From Prionace glauca (taxonomy: Eukaryota; Chordata; Chondrichthyes; Carcharhiniformes; Carcharhinidae), in assembly GCA_037974335.1 (NCBI GenBank), contig CM075743.1, positions 7,870,449-7,934,448 of the forward strand: DNA of 64,000 nucleotides, given 5' to 3'. The position numbers and the translations under genes are program-made. A model generated the notes under the pieces. That model worked only from the letters and a program-made list of their open reading frames with translations. It was not told the DNA's origin and searched no databases. Numbering within the stretch: the first letter of the stretch is position 1; each line of letters opens with the position of its first letter. This document shows, in pieces, positions 35,901-46,400 of this stretch.

Positions 35901-38327
35901 AGTAATAAAGATAATCACTGAGAACAATTTACCGTCAGACATTTGTAGCTTTACAGGAAATATTGAAAGGAGGCCGGGCTTATCAATACCACAGCTGTAC
36001 CATCCTTCATCTCCTGGACGAAGATCCTCCATCGTAACAACAAATAATCCTTGTGTCTTGTTATCTGTGATCGACATTCTCCCTCTCCGTCCATCTGGAT
36101 CATCTGATTTTACCAAAACAGAGCACTGACGACTCCAATATTTCACATGTGACTGGGACAATTTGTCATAGTGACAATCGATACTGATCGCTCTTCCCAA
36201 AACTCCTGTTACATTATTTTTTGCCCGCAAAGGACTTGGAGCTGAAAAGGCAACAGGTCAAAAACTGAAATGAAAATAATTGTTTAATACAAACAGATAT
36301 ATTTCAATAGGATTTACCACTGTGTTAGGGAAATCTCTCCAATATACCTTCTAATGCAATGGAATATCTTCTTGTCTGAATGTAATGGCTGGAATTGCCA
36401 GGTTTGATCTGAAATCCGATGAGCTTCTCTCCAGAAAGCTTTGCCCACCAGATCTCCTGACTTTGTCAAAAAAATCAGGTGGCATGGTTTGTGCTGCCAC
36501 TTTGTCAGGGTGGGGCCTGATTGAGCTGGCAGGGTTGTCTCCATAGATTGGGCAACATCTTTAAAGTTGCCTCCCCCACCTCCACCTCTCACAGACATCA
36601 GGGACCTCAGTGGACAAGGAGGATATCCCTCACGTAGAGGGTCAGTCTCCCCCTCAACATCCCACCATTCAAAGATCAGTGTTCTTCTCCTACACCATGC
36701 AATCATTAGGGTGACCCTACACCAGCCTATCTGCGCCAGCATTGTGGCATTCCCACTCTCACCCTCTCAGCAATGATGCCCAACCCCCCCATTCACAGAC
36801 TCCACCCCAATGCATACACAACCTCCCCCTCCCCCATTGCCTACAAACATCAGGTCCCACCCCATGGACACCAGGACCCCACCAGTTTACAAAGGGAACA
36901 AAATCCCAAAGAATGTCTGAGGAATTCTCCCCAGTCCTGGGGAAAGTTTTTCTCTCAAACAGCAATTGTCAGACAGCAGATTGTCTGCTCATGATCACAT
37001 TGCTCTTTGAGGGAGCTGATTGCTTATAAGTTGTCATTGAGCTTCCTACGTCACAACAATGGCCCTGAATCAGTTCCAACATTGACCAGAACGGAATTTA
37101 AAACTGCCCCGAAGTTTGAAAAGTGCAAAATAAACTCAATTCTATTTTTATTCCAATTGCTTAGACCAATGGTGGAATTTCACCAGTGAGCAACTCATAT
37201 TAACTTAAAAATTAGTTGTAGTTGTTTGTGAGCAATAGGTAAAGATACTGTTAACACATATATTTGTAGAGCATAGAGAAATAGCTTAAAGTTAAATAGA
37301 TTGGATATAGTCAGGCACATTGATAACCCACTTTATGGAAACAACTGTGAGTTTAGTCACAAACATAGGACATAAGGTTCGATGCTGCTAACACAGCAAT
37401 AATTAGGGATAATAAAAAGACGGCCTGTAATGTAGAGATAACATCAGAGATGTGATGTGCAGTGAAGCATACACCACATCCTGCAGGAATGTAAGAGGTC
37501 CACGTTATAAAAAGCAAATGGTCTGCAAGATGTGTTGTTTCTACAACTAAGCATAAAAGGGGAAAAGGTCACTGAGATAGTTGGGACAGCAGTGATTAAA
37601 TTGGCAAAGGATTGATTACCGCCAATCTGAACTGGACATGTAACAGTGTTGGATAAGATGGATGAGTTTGCTAATGCACTCTTGTGATAACAGGAGACAT
37701 TGTTAGATGGGGAGTAGAGGTGATGGGAACTTGGGGCACCTCGAGCCAATAGGGGAATGACAACACATAGATGGGACAGGGACCACCAATTAGGGGAGAA
37801 CATCACATTGCAAAGCCATTACAATGCTTGTAAAAAAAAGTATAAAATATGCTGCAAATTTATGTGAGGTGTGCCTATTTCGCTAGACACCCGGTCTTGC
37901 AAGAACGTCAAATAAAATCTTGCTCCTTCAGAACTTGACTTGACTAAATTGTTTAACTGTGAGCTGTGTTTCTCACATTGTTGAAGCTTAAAGTGATAAT
38001 TACCAATGTTGCTGATTTGTGTTAAATAACTGCAGTCTTTCTCCGAAATATGGATCACTGACACTGTAACCATTTCACTGGATTTGTCTCCCTGGTTATT
38101 TGAGGCTGTGCAGTAATATTGATGATGTTGCTGTGTGAAGGATTGACAATGTAGATCCAGTTTAGTGGTGTCAGAGATCTTTGAATCTTCAGATGGGGTA
38201 TTTTCATACCATGTGTACTGAATGGGAAGTGATCCCTGGACAGACTCACAGGAGACGGACACTGAGCCCCCAGAACATGAGGCATTTGGCGGTGATAGAA
38301 ATCTAAGCACAGGAACAGATACAGGTT
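26659..38327 (-). CDS. Gene 1: ITIM-bearing C2-V receptor, leader not found
   Basis: Spliced gene on the minus strand. Exons in order are C2 (38004-38327), V (35933-36241), stalk (34145-34223), TM (31032-31120), cytoplasmic (29430-29482) and ITIM tail (26659-26934, stop TAG). All splice sites are canonical and the frame is open throughout. A V stub at 41891-41899, truncated against a CR1, shows that a more distal V domain once preceded the C2. The protein would be type I, with two Ig domains, a Ser/Thr-rich stalk, one membrane segment and a tail with NLYDNE, IVYVSV, VTYAAL and AIYTNI. ITIMs of this kind bind SHP-1/SHP-2 after phosphorylation, so an inhibitory receptor is the best inference. 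The membrane-proximal C2 found in gene 3 is missing. No leader exon occurs before the inversion centre near 42.0-42.65 kb, so either a distant leader is used or the gene is silent. Confidence 0.7.
26940..29425. other. Intron before the ITIM tail of gene 1
   Basis: Mirror of 59320-61790 on the right arm, in inverted orientation, including a shared SINE at about 28095-28370. No further exon is seen. Confidence 0.6.
28095..28370 (-). mobile_element. Reversed tRNA-derived SINE shared by both arms
   Basis: Tail GTTAGTCACAAGTAAGTTAC near 28120, reversed head GGAATTGAACCAGG then GCTAATGTGGCGCCCCC near 28360. Its partner at 60395-60660 sits at the mirror place, so this insertion is older than the inverted duplication. 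Confidence 0.8.
29430..29482 (-). CDS. Gene 1 exon: first cytoplasmic exon
   Basis: 53 nt, acceptor TTTTTCAG and donor GTAAGG, phase 1 in and phase 0 out. It encodes DTNDIGHGRDNDNLYDNE. The LYDNE segment offers a YxN motif of the Grb2-SH2 type. The mirror exon at 59267-59319 differs by one synonymous base. Confidence 0.85.
30180..30800. mobile_element. Two CR1 3' ends in opposite orientation
   Basis: 30180-30370 is a reversed CR1 tail (ATAGGAGCAGAATTAGTCCA). 30720-30800 is a forward tail (GAATGGTGGAGCAGATGGGC through TTCTGATGGTCTTATGG). Both lie at mirror positions on the right arm (58370-58570 and 57955-58035), so they predate the duplication. Confidence 0.65.
31032..31120 (-). CDS. Gene 1 exon: transmembrane segment
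   Basis: 89 nt, acceptor GTGTCACAG and donor GTGAGT, entering in phase 2 and leaving in phase 1. It encodes LIYIALGVLGAILVVFAV, SLLLY, then the basic stop-transfer RRQTDK. There is no charged residue within the membrane, so there is no sign of pairing with an ITAM adaptor. Confidence 0.88.
31160..32340 (-). mobile_element. Old CR1-like LINE fragment, with a young SINE inside
   Basis: Minus-strand reading includes VDKAVKKAHGILSFISQGME and YKILVRPQLEYCVRFWSP. It matches 56730-57620 on the right arm in reverse, so it predates the duplication. The SINE at 31890-32228 interrupts it only here. Confidence 0.7.
31890..32228 (+). mobile_element. Full-length tRNA-derived SINE, left arm only
   Basis: Nearly identical to 14912-15250, with intact A and B boxes and a short A-run at the end. 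The matching place on the right arm (about 56930) reads GTGATGCAGGTCAAAC with no SINE, so this copy arrived after the inverted duplication. Confidence 0.88.
32345..34140. other. Intron between stalk and TM of gene 1
   Basis: Mirrors 55030-56720 on the right arm. It contains the minisatellite at 33588-33725. Open frames at 32484-32983 and 33138-33341 have weak mirror partners but no splice context or family. Confidence 0.5.
33588..33725. repeat. 48-bp minisatellite, three units
   Basis: The unit starts CACCTCATCAACCTACTACC and is 48 bases long, repeated almost exactly three times (second copy near 33636, third near 33684). Because 48 is a multiple of three, it makes a repeating open frame that is not a gene. 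The mirror region at about 55400-55530 is not expanded in this way. Confidence 0.8.
34145..34223 (-). CDS. Gene 1 exon: stalk
   Basis: 79 nt, acceptor TTGTTTCAG and donor GTACGT, phase 1 in and phase 2 out. It encodes HENSREALTVSPTHSSTPNS then KLAG, a short Ser/Thr/Pro-rich stalk with likely O-glycosylation. The mirror exon is 54947-55025. Confidence 0.82.
34690..34995. mobile_element. Dispersed-repeat and SINE fragments at a deletion scar
   Basis: 34690-34880 is the reverse of an old dispersed element seen at 53660-53880. 34895-34995 is a partial forward SINE (GGGCAGCATGGTGGCACAAT through GACTGTGGAATTTGCACG). Directly after it, sequence resembles the gene 3 V-C2 intron (GGGAGATAGAAGCCATCAGT). 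The C2 exon expected between them is absent. Confidence 0.6.
35000..35930. other. Remaining intron between V and stalk of gene 1
   Basis: Matches, in reverse, parts of 51170-51600 of gene 3. It includes a dispersed repeat at about 35695-35835 (CACCTGACGAAGAGGCAGTC through CCAGTCCAACGCCGGCAT), the same family as at 44520-44750 and 63005-63100. Confidence 0.5.
35933..36241 (-). CDS. Gene 1 exon: V-type Ig domain
   Basis: 309 nt, phase 1-1, acceptor GCCTTTTCAG and donor GTAAAT. It has ISIDCHYDK, HVKYWSRQCS, GRMSITDNKTQ and GDEGWYSCGIDK. The core Ig cysteines are present. The extra pIgR/CD300 disulfide is not, since KYWC has become KYWS and leaves one odd Cys in RQCS. A Trp conserved near the start of the other V exons (ALWAK) is Arg here. 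Confidence 0.88.
36250..37210. other. Intron between C2 and V of gene 1
   Basis: Its parts mirror gene 3 introns (for example 36960-37070 against 43600-43700 reversed). 36560-36960 is C-rich with CCCCCACC runs and has open frames on both strands that I do not accept as coding. Confidence 0.45.
37217..37977 (+). mobile_element. Solo retroviral LTR, left arm only
   Basis: 761 bases starting TGTAG and ending CTCACA, flanked by near-matching 5-base direct repeats (TTAGT before, TTGTT after). A TATAAAATATG box lies near 37843 and an AATAAA signal near 37910, in the order U3-R-U5 on the plus strand. No internal retroviral sequence is attached. The related receptor introns at 43450, 46420 and 50160 lack it, so it is younger than the duplications. 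The family is not determined. Confidence 0.75.
38004..38327 (-). CDS. Gene 1 exon: C2-like Ig domain
   Basis: 324 nt, phase 1-1, acceptor TTCCCACAG and donor GTAATT. It has NASCSGGSVSVSCESVQGS, IQYTWYENT, LDLHCQSF and HHQYYCTASNN. The core Cys pair is intact, and additional Cys in NASCSGG, LHCQS and KDCSY could form a second bridge. Its upstream intron resembles that of gene 2 rather than the SINE-bearing introns of gene 3. Confidence 0.88.
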
Positions 38328-38329
38328 CT

Positions 38330-40330
38330 GTGGGAAAGAAACAAACATTCAGAAACTGAGTGTACATCTAAAAATCAAACACCTTGTGAATTTCAGCTCA
38401 TCAACCTCACATTCAGGGTCAGTCATATTGCAATCTCACCAACACATCTCGCTCTCCACATCTCTCCATCCTCCAAGCAGCCTGAACTACAATGTCTACT
38501 ATTATATCAGAACATAGCAGCTCTCCAGATCAGACCATGAACCAGGAAACAAATATTTCAATTAATTGGTGAATGGATTAGAGGAGATTTGGGACAATGG
38601 GTTATTTCACTCGGGGGATGTTGAGGGTCCGGAACTCACTGCCTGGAAGAGTGTTAGAGTGTGGGAGAGGCGGATAACCTGATCACATTAAACGAAATGG
38701 ATTAAACTTGAGATGCTGTAACCTACAGGGCTCTGGATCAAGAACTAGATGGTGGGATTAGATTGGACCCAGTGTGGCACAGTGGCACAATGATTAGCAC
38801 TGCAGCCTCACGGCGCCAGGGACCCAGATTCAATTCCAGCATTGGCTGTGTGGTCAGTGTGGAGTTTGCATGTTCTGCCTGTTTCTGCGTGGTTTTCCTC
38901 TGGGTGCTTCAGTTTCCTCCCACAACCAAAGTTATGCATATGCCCATGGGGAGGTGATGGCCTAATAGTGTTATCGCTATCCTATTAATCCGGAATCTCA
39001 GTTAATGTTCTGGTGACTGGGTTCACATCCAGCCACAGCAAGTGGTGGGTGGAATTTGATTTCAATAAAGAAAATCTGGAATTAGGAATCTATTGATGAC
39101 CATGAAACCATTGTTAGTTGTTGGAAAAACCCATCTGGTTCACTAATGTCTGTTAGGGAAGGAAATCTACCATCCTTTCCTGGTCTGGCCTGAATTCTTA
39201 ACTCTCCTCGGAAATGGCCTTGCAAATCTCTCAGGACCGTCAATAAATACCACCCAGGCAGCGATGCCCATGTCCCCAAATGAATGAAAAAAATATACTG
39301 AAACCTACCACCAGGCAGTGCCAATGTGGGTGATGCTGGGAGGGGGAGGGGGTGTGGCATATTGGGGGTTGGGGCCTATCGGGGGTTCAGTGAGTTGGGG
39401 GTTTTCACTGACACTGTGCACTGGGATCAGTGGGAGGGGGAGAGAGGAGGGCTATCGGGGCTGGCCATCTGGTTGGGGAGAGATCAGGACTGGCCATCTG
39501 GCTGATGGGTGATCGGGGCTGGCCCAGGAGAGCTCTGGTAGACCAGTGGTCAAATGTGGTGGGGAGTCAGGATGGCCAATGATCGGGAGGCCAGCGGTGA
39601 GGGGGCCAGTGCGCATGCGCCAATATCCAAAGTGACAGATCGGTGTGTGTGCAGTGGCCCACTCAGCACTACGCTGCCGGACTCTCCAGTGGGATTTGAA
39701 CCCGCTGATCACATTTCAAAGTGAATCACTCTGTGTCGAAGATTTTTTCTGGTCCATCCCTTATGTCGTCAAATGAGTCTCTTCAGACACTGGAATTCCA
39801 ACACATCAAGGAAGCTGATCAGGAAACGTGTCCTCCCTGTGTTGTGGGATTGCCCGTCAGCGAGCTGCTTGTCTCTGTTCATTCCTTTGTCTTGTGGAGC
39901 TCAGGGTCTGTGTGGAGGAGGCAGTTGCTGCTATTGATGCTATTGGTCACCTGGGTCCTCATCTGAGACCCAAAATAAAACAGCCTGAGAACCACCCATG
40001 CTGATCTGATAGATACAATCGCCAAAATGTCACCCAGAAATACACATTCCCACCACTGTTGTGAAAGTCAGCACCCTGTAAATACTGATATTAAACCTTT
40101 CACACAATCCGGTTAGAAATAAGCAGTGAGGTTCCAATGCCTCTTGGCATCTTTCCCAGTCACTTCTTCAGCCTCCCCCATTGCCTCTGTCTTTTGCCCT
40201 TGCTCAGTAACCCGAGCGGGCACAGGTAGATTCCACTAATTGCACTGACTGAGTGATTAATAGATTGAAACTGATAACCAGTCTCTCACTGGGGGGATTT
40301 GATCACACACTGATTGACACATTTAAAGTT
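38330..40330. other. Spacer with SINE fragment, near the duplication centre
   Basis: 38766-38960 is a diverged forward SINE (GTGGCACAGTGGCACAATGA). 39300-39700 is G-rich. An 81-codon frame at 39721-39966 ends in a hydrophobic run, but no donor site follows in a suitable place and it is not accepted as a leader. No other exon is seen. Confidence 0.45.
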
Positions 40331-40334
40331 TCCT

Positions 40335-41890
40335 CGGAGATATGAGCTATGAGGAGAGGCTGAATAAACTAGGCTTGTACTCGTTAGAGTTTAGAAGAAT
40401 GAGGGGAGATCTCATTGAGACATATAAGATGATGAATAGGATGGATAGGATAGAGGTGGAGAGAGTCTTCCCGCTCAGAAAGAACAGTAGGACTAGGGGG
40501 CACAGCCTCAAGATAAAGGGGGGGCGGTTTAGAACAGAGTTGAGGAGGAACTTCTTCACTCAAAGGGTGGTGAATCTCTGGAATTGTTGAAGTGGTGGAG
40601 GCTGCCTTGCTAAATATTTTTAAGATGCGGGTTGATGGGTTTTTGATAAGCGAGGGGATTAAGGGTTATGGGGAGAGGGCGGGAATGTGGAACTGAGCCA
40701 CGACAGATCAGCCATGATCTTATTGAATGGCGGGGCAGGCTCGAGGGGCTGGATGGCCTACTCCTGCTCCTATTTCTTATGTTCTTATGTTCTTATTTTT
40801 ATGATCATGTGGAACATTTGGAATATGGTGTCCAATTCAGGTCTCAACACAACCAGAAAGATGTGGAGGCTTTGGAGAGATTGCAGAAAATGTTTACCAG
40901 GATGTTACCTGGTATGGAGGGGATTAACTATGAGAAGAGTTTGAATGAGCTGGGATTATTCTCCCTGGAAAGACAGAGGCTGAGGGCCACCTGATAGAAA
41001 TTTATAAAATGATGAAAGTTATAGATAGAGTGAACAGTTGGAAGCTTTTCCCAGGGCAGAAATGACAATGACAGTTTCAAGATAAGGGGGGAGAGGTTCA
41101 GTAGAAATGTGCAGGGGAACTTTTTTTACACGGGCTGTGGTGGGGATCTGGAACGCATTGAACATGAGAACATAAGAAATAGGAGCAGGAGTAGGCCATC
41201 TAGCCCTTCGAGCCTGCCCCGCCATTCAATAAGATCACGGCTGATCTGAAGTGGCTCAGTTCCACTTTCCCGCTTTCTCCCCATAACCCTTAATCCCCTT
41301 GCTTACCAAAAACCTATCTACCCGCGTCTTAAATATATTTAGTGAGGTAGCCTCCACCACTTCAACGGGCAGCGAATTCCACGGATTCACCATCTTTTGA
41401 GTGAAGAAGTTCCTCCTCAACTCTGTTCTAAACTGCCCCCCCTTATCTTGAGGCTGTGTCCTCTAGTCCTGCTGTCCTTTCTGAGCAGGAAGAATCTCTC
41501 CACCTCTACCCTATCCATCCCCTTCATCATCTTGTACATCTCAATAAGATCCCCCCTCATCCTTCTAAACTCCAACGAGTACAAGCCCAGTCTATTCAGC
41601 CTCTCTTCATAGTTCAACCCCGTCATCTCCGGTATCAACCTAGTAAACCTCCTCTGCACTCCCTCCAAGGCCAAAATATCCTTGTGCAAGTGCGGCGACC
41701 AAAACTGCACACAGTAGTGTGCAGCTGTGGCCTCACCAGTGCCCTATACAGTTGCAGCAAAACCTCCCTACTTTTATATTCAATCCCCCTCGCTATAAAG
41801 GCCAGCATCCCATTTGCCTTCCTGACCACCTGCTGCACATGTAGGCTGGGTTTTTGCGACTCATGCACAAGGACCCCTAGGTCCCTCTGC
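40335..41890. mobile_element. CR1 cluster: two forward fragments and one reversed
   Basis: 40335-40797 is a forward CR1 3' end (YEERLNKLGLYSLEFRRMRG). 40800-41160 is an older forward copy (KDVEALERLQKMFTRMLPGM). 41163-41890 is a reversed copy (MQFWSPHLHKDILALEGVQR). The reversed copy abuts the V stub at 41891. Confidence 0.8.
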
Positions 41891-42015
41891 CACCTGAAAC
41901 TGAGGAGACAACATTTCAACAATTGACCAAGTAAATAACTGCTTAATACTGAGAGGAACATTTTAATAAGATTTACCACTGTGTACAGAGGAAACTCTCC
42001 AATATCTGTATTCAT
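41891..42015 (-). pseudogene. V-exon stub: acceptor and first 9 bases
   Basis: On the minus strand this reads TTGTCTCCTCAG, the V-exon acceptor, followed by nine exon bases, TTTCAGGTG, where a CR1 takes over. The upstream intron (TTGTTACTTGG-type and the AGATTTACCACTGTG area on the plus strand) matches that of the V exons at 7.5 and 36.2 kb. The rest of the exon was not found beyond the LINEs. It shows that gene 1 once had a distal V domain. Confidence 0.65.
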
Positions 42016-42645
42016 CATTCTCTTTCTAGTTTGTGCTGAATGAAAACATGAATATAGAGCCGTGCTGTTAGTGCCAAAATGCTTCACTGCCAATGATTTC
42101 TTGTTAATGTACAGTGGCCATTGTTATTGTGTCACCTTGTCACTCAAGCTTTGCACTGGTGCCTCTGAATGGGTGGATTGCAGGGTCAGGTCCCACTCCA
42201 GAGACTGGGGTATAAAATCTACAGGAACATTCCAGTGTAATACTGAGGGACGAGATGGCTCAGATTTTCCTCCCCCAGTCATGTTCACAGAGCTCGGTGA
42301 TGGAAAGTTAATCTGACACCCAGGTCTGGAGGGTCCCTGTCACGGAGAAAATCCCGGGAATGGCTGGAATTTCAAAGCCCCGAGAGTGGGAGTGGACTGG
42401 AAACGGGCTGGCATTCACACATACGTGATCTGTGGAGGTGGATTGTCATTAAATTCATCATTTGCCTCGACTGAAGTGAGATTTTGTATAATCAGGAGTG
42501 TGGAATCCGGAATGTACAGATTAGAATAGTTAAGAGAAGGCCTGAACTTAGTGGATTCTTATGGACAGCCAGGGTACACCTTCTGGAGAGGGAAGTTACT
42601 CTTCGGGAGGGGAAAGTTACTCTTTGAGACTGTTAGCGGTCACAG
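42016..42645. other. Centre of the inverted duplication
   Basis: Minus-oriented receptor sequence stops near 42015. Plus-oriented receptor intron (GATTTGGCTGAGCGCCAAAT) starts near 42650. The roughly 0.6 kb between matches neither arm by eye and contains no leader exon. Confidence 0.55.
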
Positions 42646-43020
42646 TTAGATTTGGCTGAGCGCCAAATTCCCTATTCTAACTGGCAGCGGGGGCGGATCT
42701 CTCGATATCGGTGAATTCAGGTTAAGATAAGATTTTAGGAAGATATTTAAGTCTCCATTACCTCAGCAAACATACACAGTCTATCTCAGGTCACACTCCA
42801 GTGCTTGTCACTAACTAATCTGCTATCATGAATGTCTGCTGTTTGTGAGAGAAATCAATAGATACTACCTGCATTCGCCAAGCTCCCACTGACACCTCTC
42901 TCTCTCTCTAACACTTTCTCTTCCTCCTCACACGTTGGGTGAGGTGGAGAAATACTGGAAATATGGAACTATTTAATTTTTTGGATAAGTTTAAAGTTTC
43001 AAACTTGAAAGCTAAATCTT

Positions 43021-43080
43021 TACTTAACTTGTGTCACAAGTAGGTGTACATCAAAACTGCAATGATGTTACTGTGAAAAT
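43021..43080 (-). mobile_element. SINE tail relic beside the first C2 acceptor
   Basis: GTGTCACAAGTAGGTGTACA then ATGTTACTGTGAAAAT is the 3' part of the reversed SINE. Equivalent relics lie at 45975-46030, 49740-49795 and 52245-52300, each 15 to 45 bases before a C2 exon. Confidence 0.7.
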
Positions 43081-43108
43081 GCGTTAATGATTGTCTTTTT
43101 CCCCACAG

Positions 43109-43432
43109 AACCCGTGTCTGTTCCTGAACTGAAATTTCTATCACCAGCAAATGCCTCAAGTTCTGGGGGCTCAGTGTCCGTCTCCTATGAGTCTGTCCGG
43201 GGATCACTTCCCATTCAGTACACATGGTATGAAAATACCCCGTCTGAAGATTCAAAGATCTCTGACACCTATAAACTGGATCTACATTGTCAATCCTTCA
43301 CACAGCAACATCATCAATATTACTGCACAGCCTCAAATAACCAGGGAGACAAATCCAGTGAAATGGTTAATGTGTCAGTGATCCACATTTCAGAGAATGA
43401 TTGCAGTTATTTAACACAAATCAGCAACATTG
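43109..43432 (+). pseudogene. Gene 3 C2#1: damaged C2 exon
   Basis: 324 nt with an open frame, but the first core Cys is Tyr (SVSYESV, where the other copies have SVSCESV), and the donor GT after ATTG reads AT. The Ig fold could not form its disulfide, and splicing out of the exon would fail or use a cryptic site. Confidence 0.8.
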
Positions 43433-46400
43433 ATAAATATCACTTTATGCCTCAAAAAATTCAACTAATTTTTAAATCAATGTCTGTCTGAATTGCTCAC
43501 GGGTTTAGTTCTACTGGTCGTTCAAATTAATTGTAATAGAATTGAATTGGATTTATTTTTCCCTTTTCCATTCTGGTCAATGCTGCAACTGATTCAGAGC
43601 CTTTGTTGTGATGTAGGAAGCTCAGCACCAATTTATAAGCAATGAGCTCCTTCAAAGAGCAATGTGATCATGAGCAGATAATTTGCTGTCTGATAATTGC
43701 TGTTTGAGAATATAATAACTTTTATTTTACAAATGAAAATAAAAAATAACCACACGCCTGCGTGAATACAACAGATCCCAACCAGGACTAAAAGATTAAT
43801 GGAACCCCTCAAGGTCTTGCTTTATAAAGGGCATAGTATACAACATCAAAATAGTTGTTTAATTTCAATCCACGGGGGAGTACATTTTCAATGAACCCAA
43901 CGATCTCAAACAAGGAACTATTCAATTACATTAGAAGATGTTTTGCAGACATTTCTCTGAAACAGTGGTAAATCCTATTGAAATATATCTGTATTGAACA
44001 ATTATTTTCATTTCAATTTTTGACCTGTTGTCTTTTCAGCTCTGAGTGCATTGTGGGCAAAAGATAATGTAACAGGAGTTTTGGGAAGAGCGATCAGTAT
44101 CGATTGTCACTATGACAAATTGTCCCAGTCACATGTGAAATATTGGAGTTGTCAGTACTCTGTTTTGGTAAAATCAGACGATCCAGATGGACGGAGAGGG
44201 AGGATGTCGATCACAGATAACAAGACACAAGAATTATTTGTTGTTACGATGGAGGATCTTCGCCCAGGAGATGCAGGATGGTACAGCTGTGGTATTGATA
44301 AGCCCGGCCTCCTTTCGATATTTCCTGTAAAGCTACAAATGTCTGATGGTAAATTGTTCTCAGTGATTATCTTTATTAATCTTCACTGAAATGACCGATC
44401 GGTGTTTATCTGGGAGGAGACATTGACAGTTCCAATGTCTGGAGGCTCCGCGGTAGTGCAGAGTCTGGCAGCTAGAGGGCAGTTAGAACTATGATTATGT
44501 TGGAGGAATTGTAATGATGTGGAGATCCAGTGATGGACTGGGATAAACACAGTAAAAAGTCTCACAACACCAGTTTAAAGTCCAACCAGTTTATTTGGTA
44601 GTAAACCCACAACTTTTTTGAAACACTGTTCCTTAGTCAGGTGTGTGGAAGGTTCCACATACCTGACGAAGGAGCAGTGTTTCTGAAAGCTTATGGGTTT
44701 ACTATCAAATAAACTAGTTGGAATTTAAAATGGTGTTCTAAGACATTTTACAGAGGAATTGTAATTCACAGGCTCAGAGTAATGATCCAGAGAGATGGGG
44801 TCAGATTTATTGCACCTTGGACCACACTCTCCTGGTTAACAAATTGTCAAGGATCTCATCCATGCTTCTAACGCCTGGAGAATAGGCCTTGACCACTTCC
44901 CGAATATCCACCAGATAGTCACCAACTCCTCAGTTGTTCTCCTGTAGTAAATTCCTTCAGCTCATTAAACCTCCACACTCGGTTGAAGTCAGACTCCAGC
45001 ACTGAGTTCAAAACAAAGGGTCTCAGTACAAAAAGAGCAGCTCAAGCCAGTTTCCCCAATTAACTATGTCACTTGCTGCCAGCTGATAGCTTCTATCTCT
45101 CAGCTGATGCCCTCTGGATGATACTTACATCGGAATTTTACGGCCTTGCCTGCCGTGGTATCGGAGTGGGTGCAGGGCAGACAACAGAAATGTCTGTTGA
45201 CCATAGCTGAGATTTTCCAGTCTCACTCTTTGAGACCATAAAGCCCCACTACTCAGTTGAAGTCAGACTCCAGCGTTGAGTTCAAAAACAAAGGGACTCA
45301 GTTCCAAACGAGCAATTCAAGCCAGTTTCCCCAATTAACTATTTCAGTTGCTGCCAGCTGATAGCTTCTATCTCCCAAATCATGTCCTTTGGATGATACT
45401 TACATCGGAATTTTACTGCCTTGCCCCTCGTGATATCAAAGCGGGTGTGCGGCAGACAACAGAAATGTCTGTTGTCTTTGGGTGGGAATTTCCAGTCGGG
45501 ATGTTTGAGGCCATAAAAGCCCACCCTAGACTTTACAGTACTCACACTTAAATGTTGAATGGTACTTGCTTTTGAATGTTAATACAAATCCAAAAATGGC
45601 TGGAATTCACCAAACTCGTCCACAGCTGGAATTATCCAGTCCCACTGCTGCCAATGGAGATTTGGCTGAGCGCCAAATTTCCCATTCCAACTGGCAGCGG
45701 GAAAGGATCGCTCGATATTGGAGAATTCAGGTCAAGGTTAGATTTTAAGAAAGATATTTAAGTCTCCGTGAGCAATTTAAGTGTCCGTGAGCAATCAATA
45801 GATACTACCTGCGTTCAGCTAAGTTTCCACTGCCCTCTCTCTTTCTCTCTAACACTTTCCCTTCCTCCTCAAATCCTGGGTGAGGTGGAGAGATACTGGT
45901 AATATGAAACTATGCAATTTTTTGTTTGATCTAAAGTTTAAATTTTTTAAGTTGAAAGTTCAATCTTTACTTAATTTGAGTCACAAGCAAACGTACATTA
46001 ACACTGCAATGATGTTATTGTGAAAATCCATTAATGATTGTCTTTTTCCCACAGAACCCGTGTCTGTTCCTGAACTGAAATTTCTATCACCGCCTAATGC
46101 CTCATGTTCTGGGGGCTCAGTGTCCGTCTCCTGTGAGTCTGTCCGGGGATCACTTCCCATTCAGTACACATGGTATGAAAAGACCCCGTCTGAAGATTCA
46201 AAGATCTCTGACACCAATAAACTGGATCTACATTGTCAATCCTTCACACAGCAACATCATCAATATTACTGCACAGCCTCAAATAACAGGGAGAAAAATC
46301 CAGTGAAATGGTTACAGTGAAATGGTTACAGTGTCAGTGATCCACATTTCAGAGAATGATTGCAGTTATTTAACACAAATCAGCAACATTGGTAATTATC

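Noticed and set aside
36560-37000. Overlapping frames on both strands with Gly- or Pro-rich peptides
   Set aside because: The C-rich composition keeps both strands open. There are no splice sites or family motifs, and the region is intronic to gene 1.
39721-39966. Leader exon for gene 3 from the hydrophobic end of an 81-codon frame
   Set aside because: The hydrophobic run is at the C-terminus and runs into a stop. No GT donor in phase 1 follows, and it has no likeness to the MWILILLICSLP leaders.
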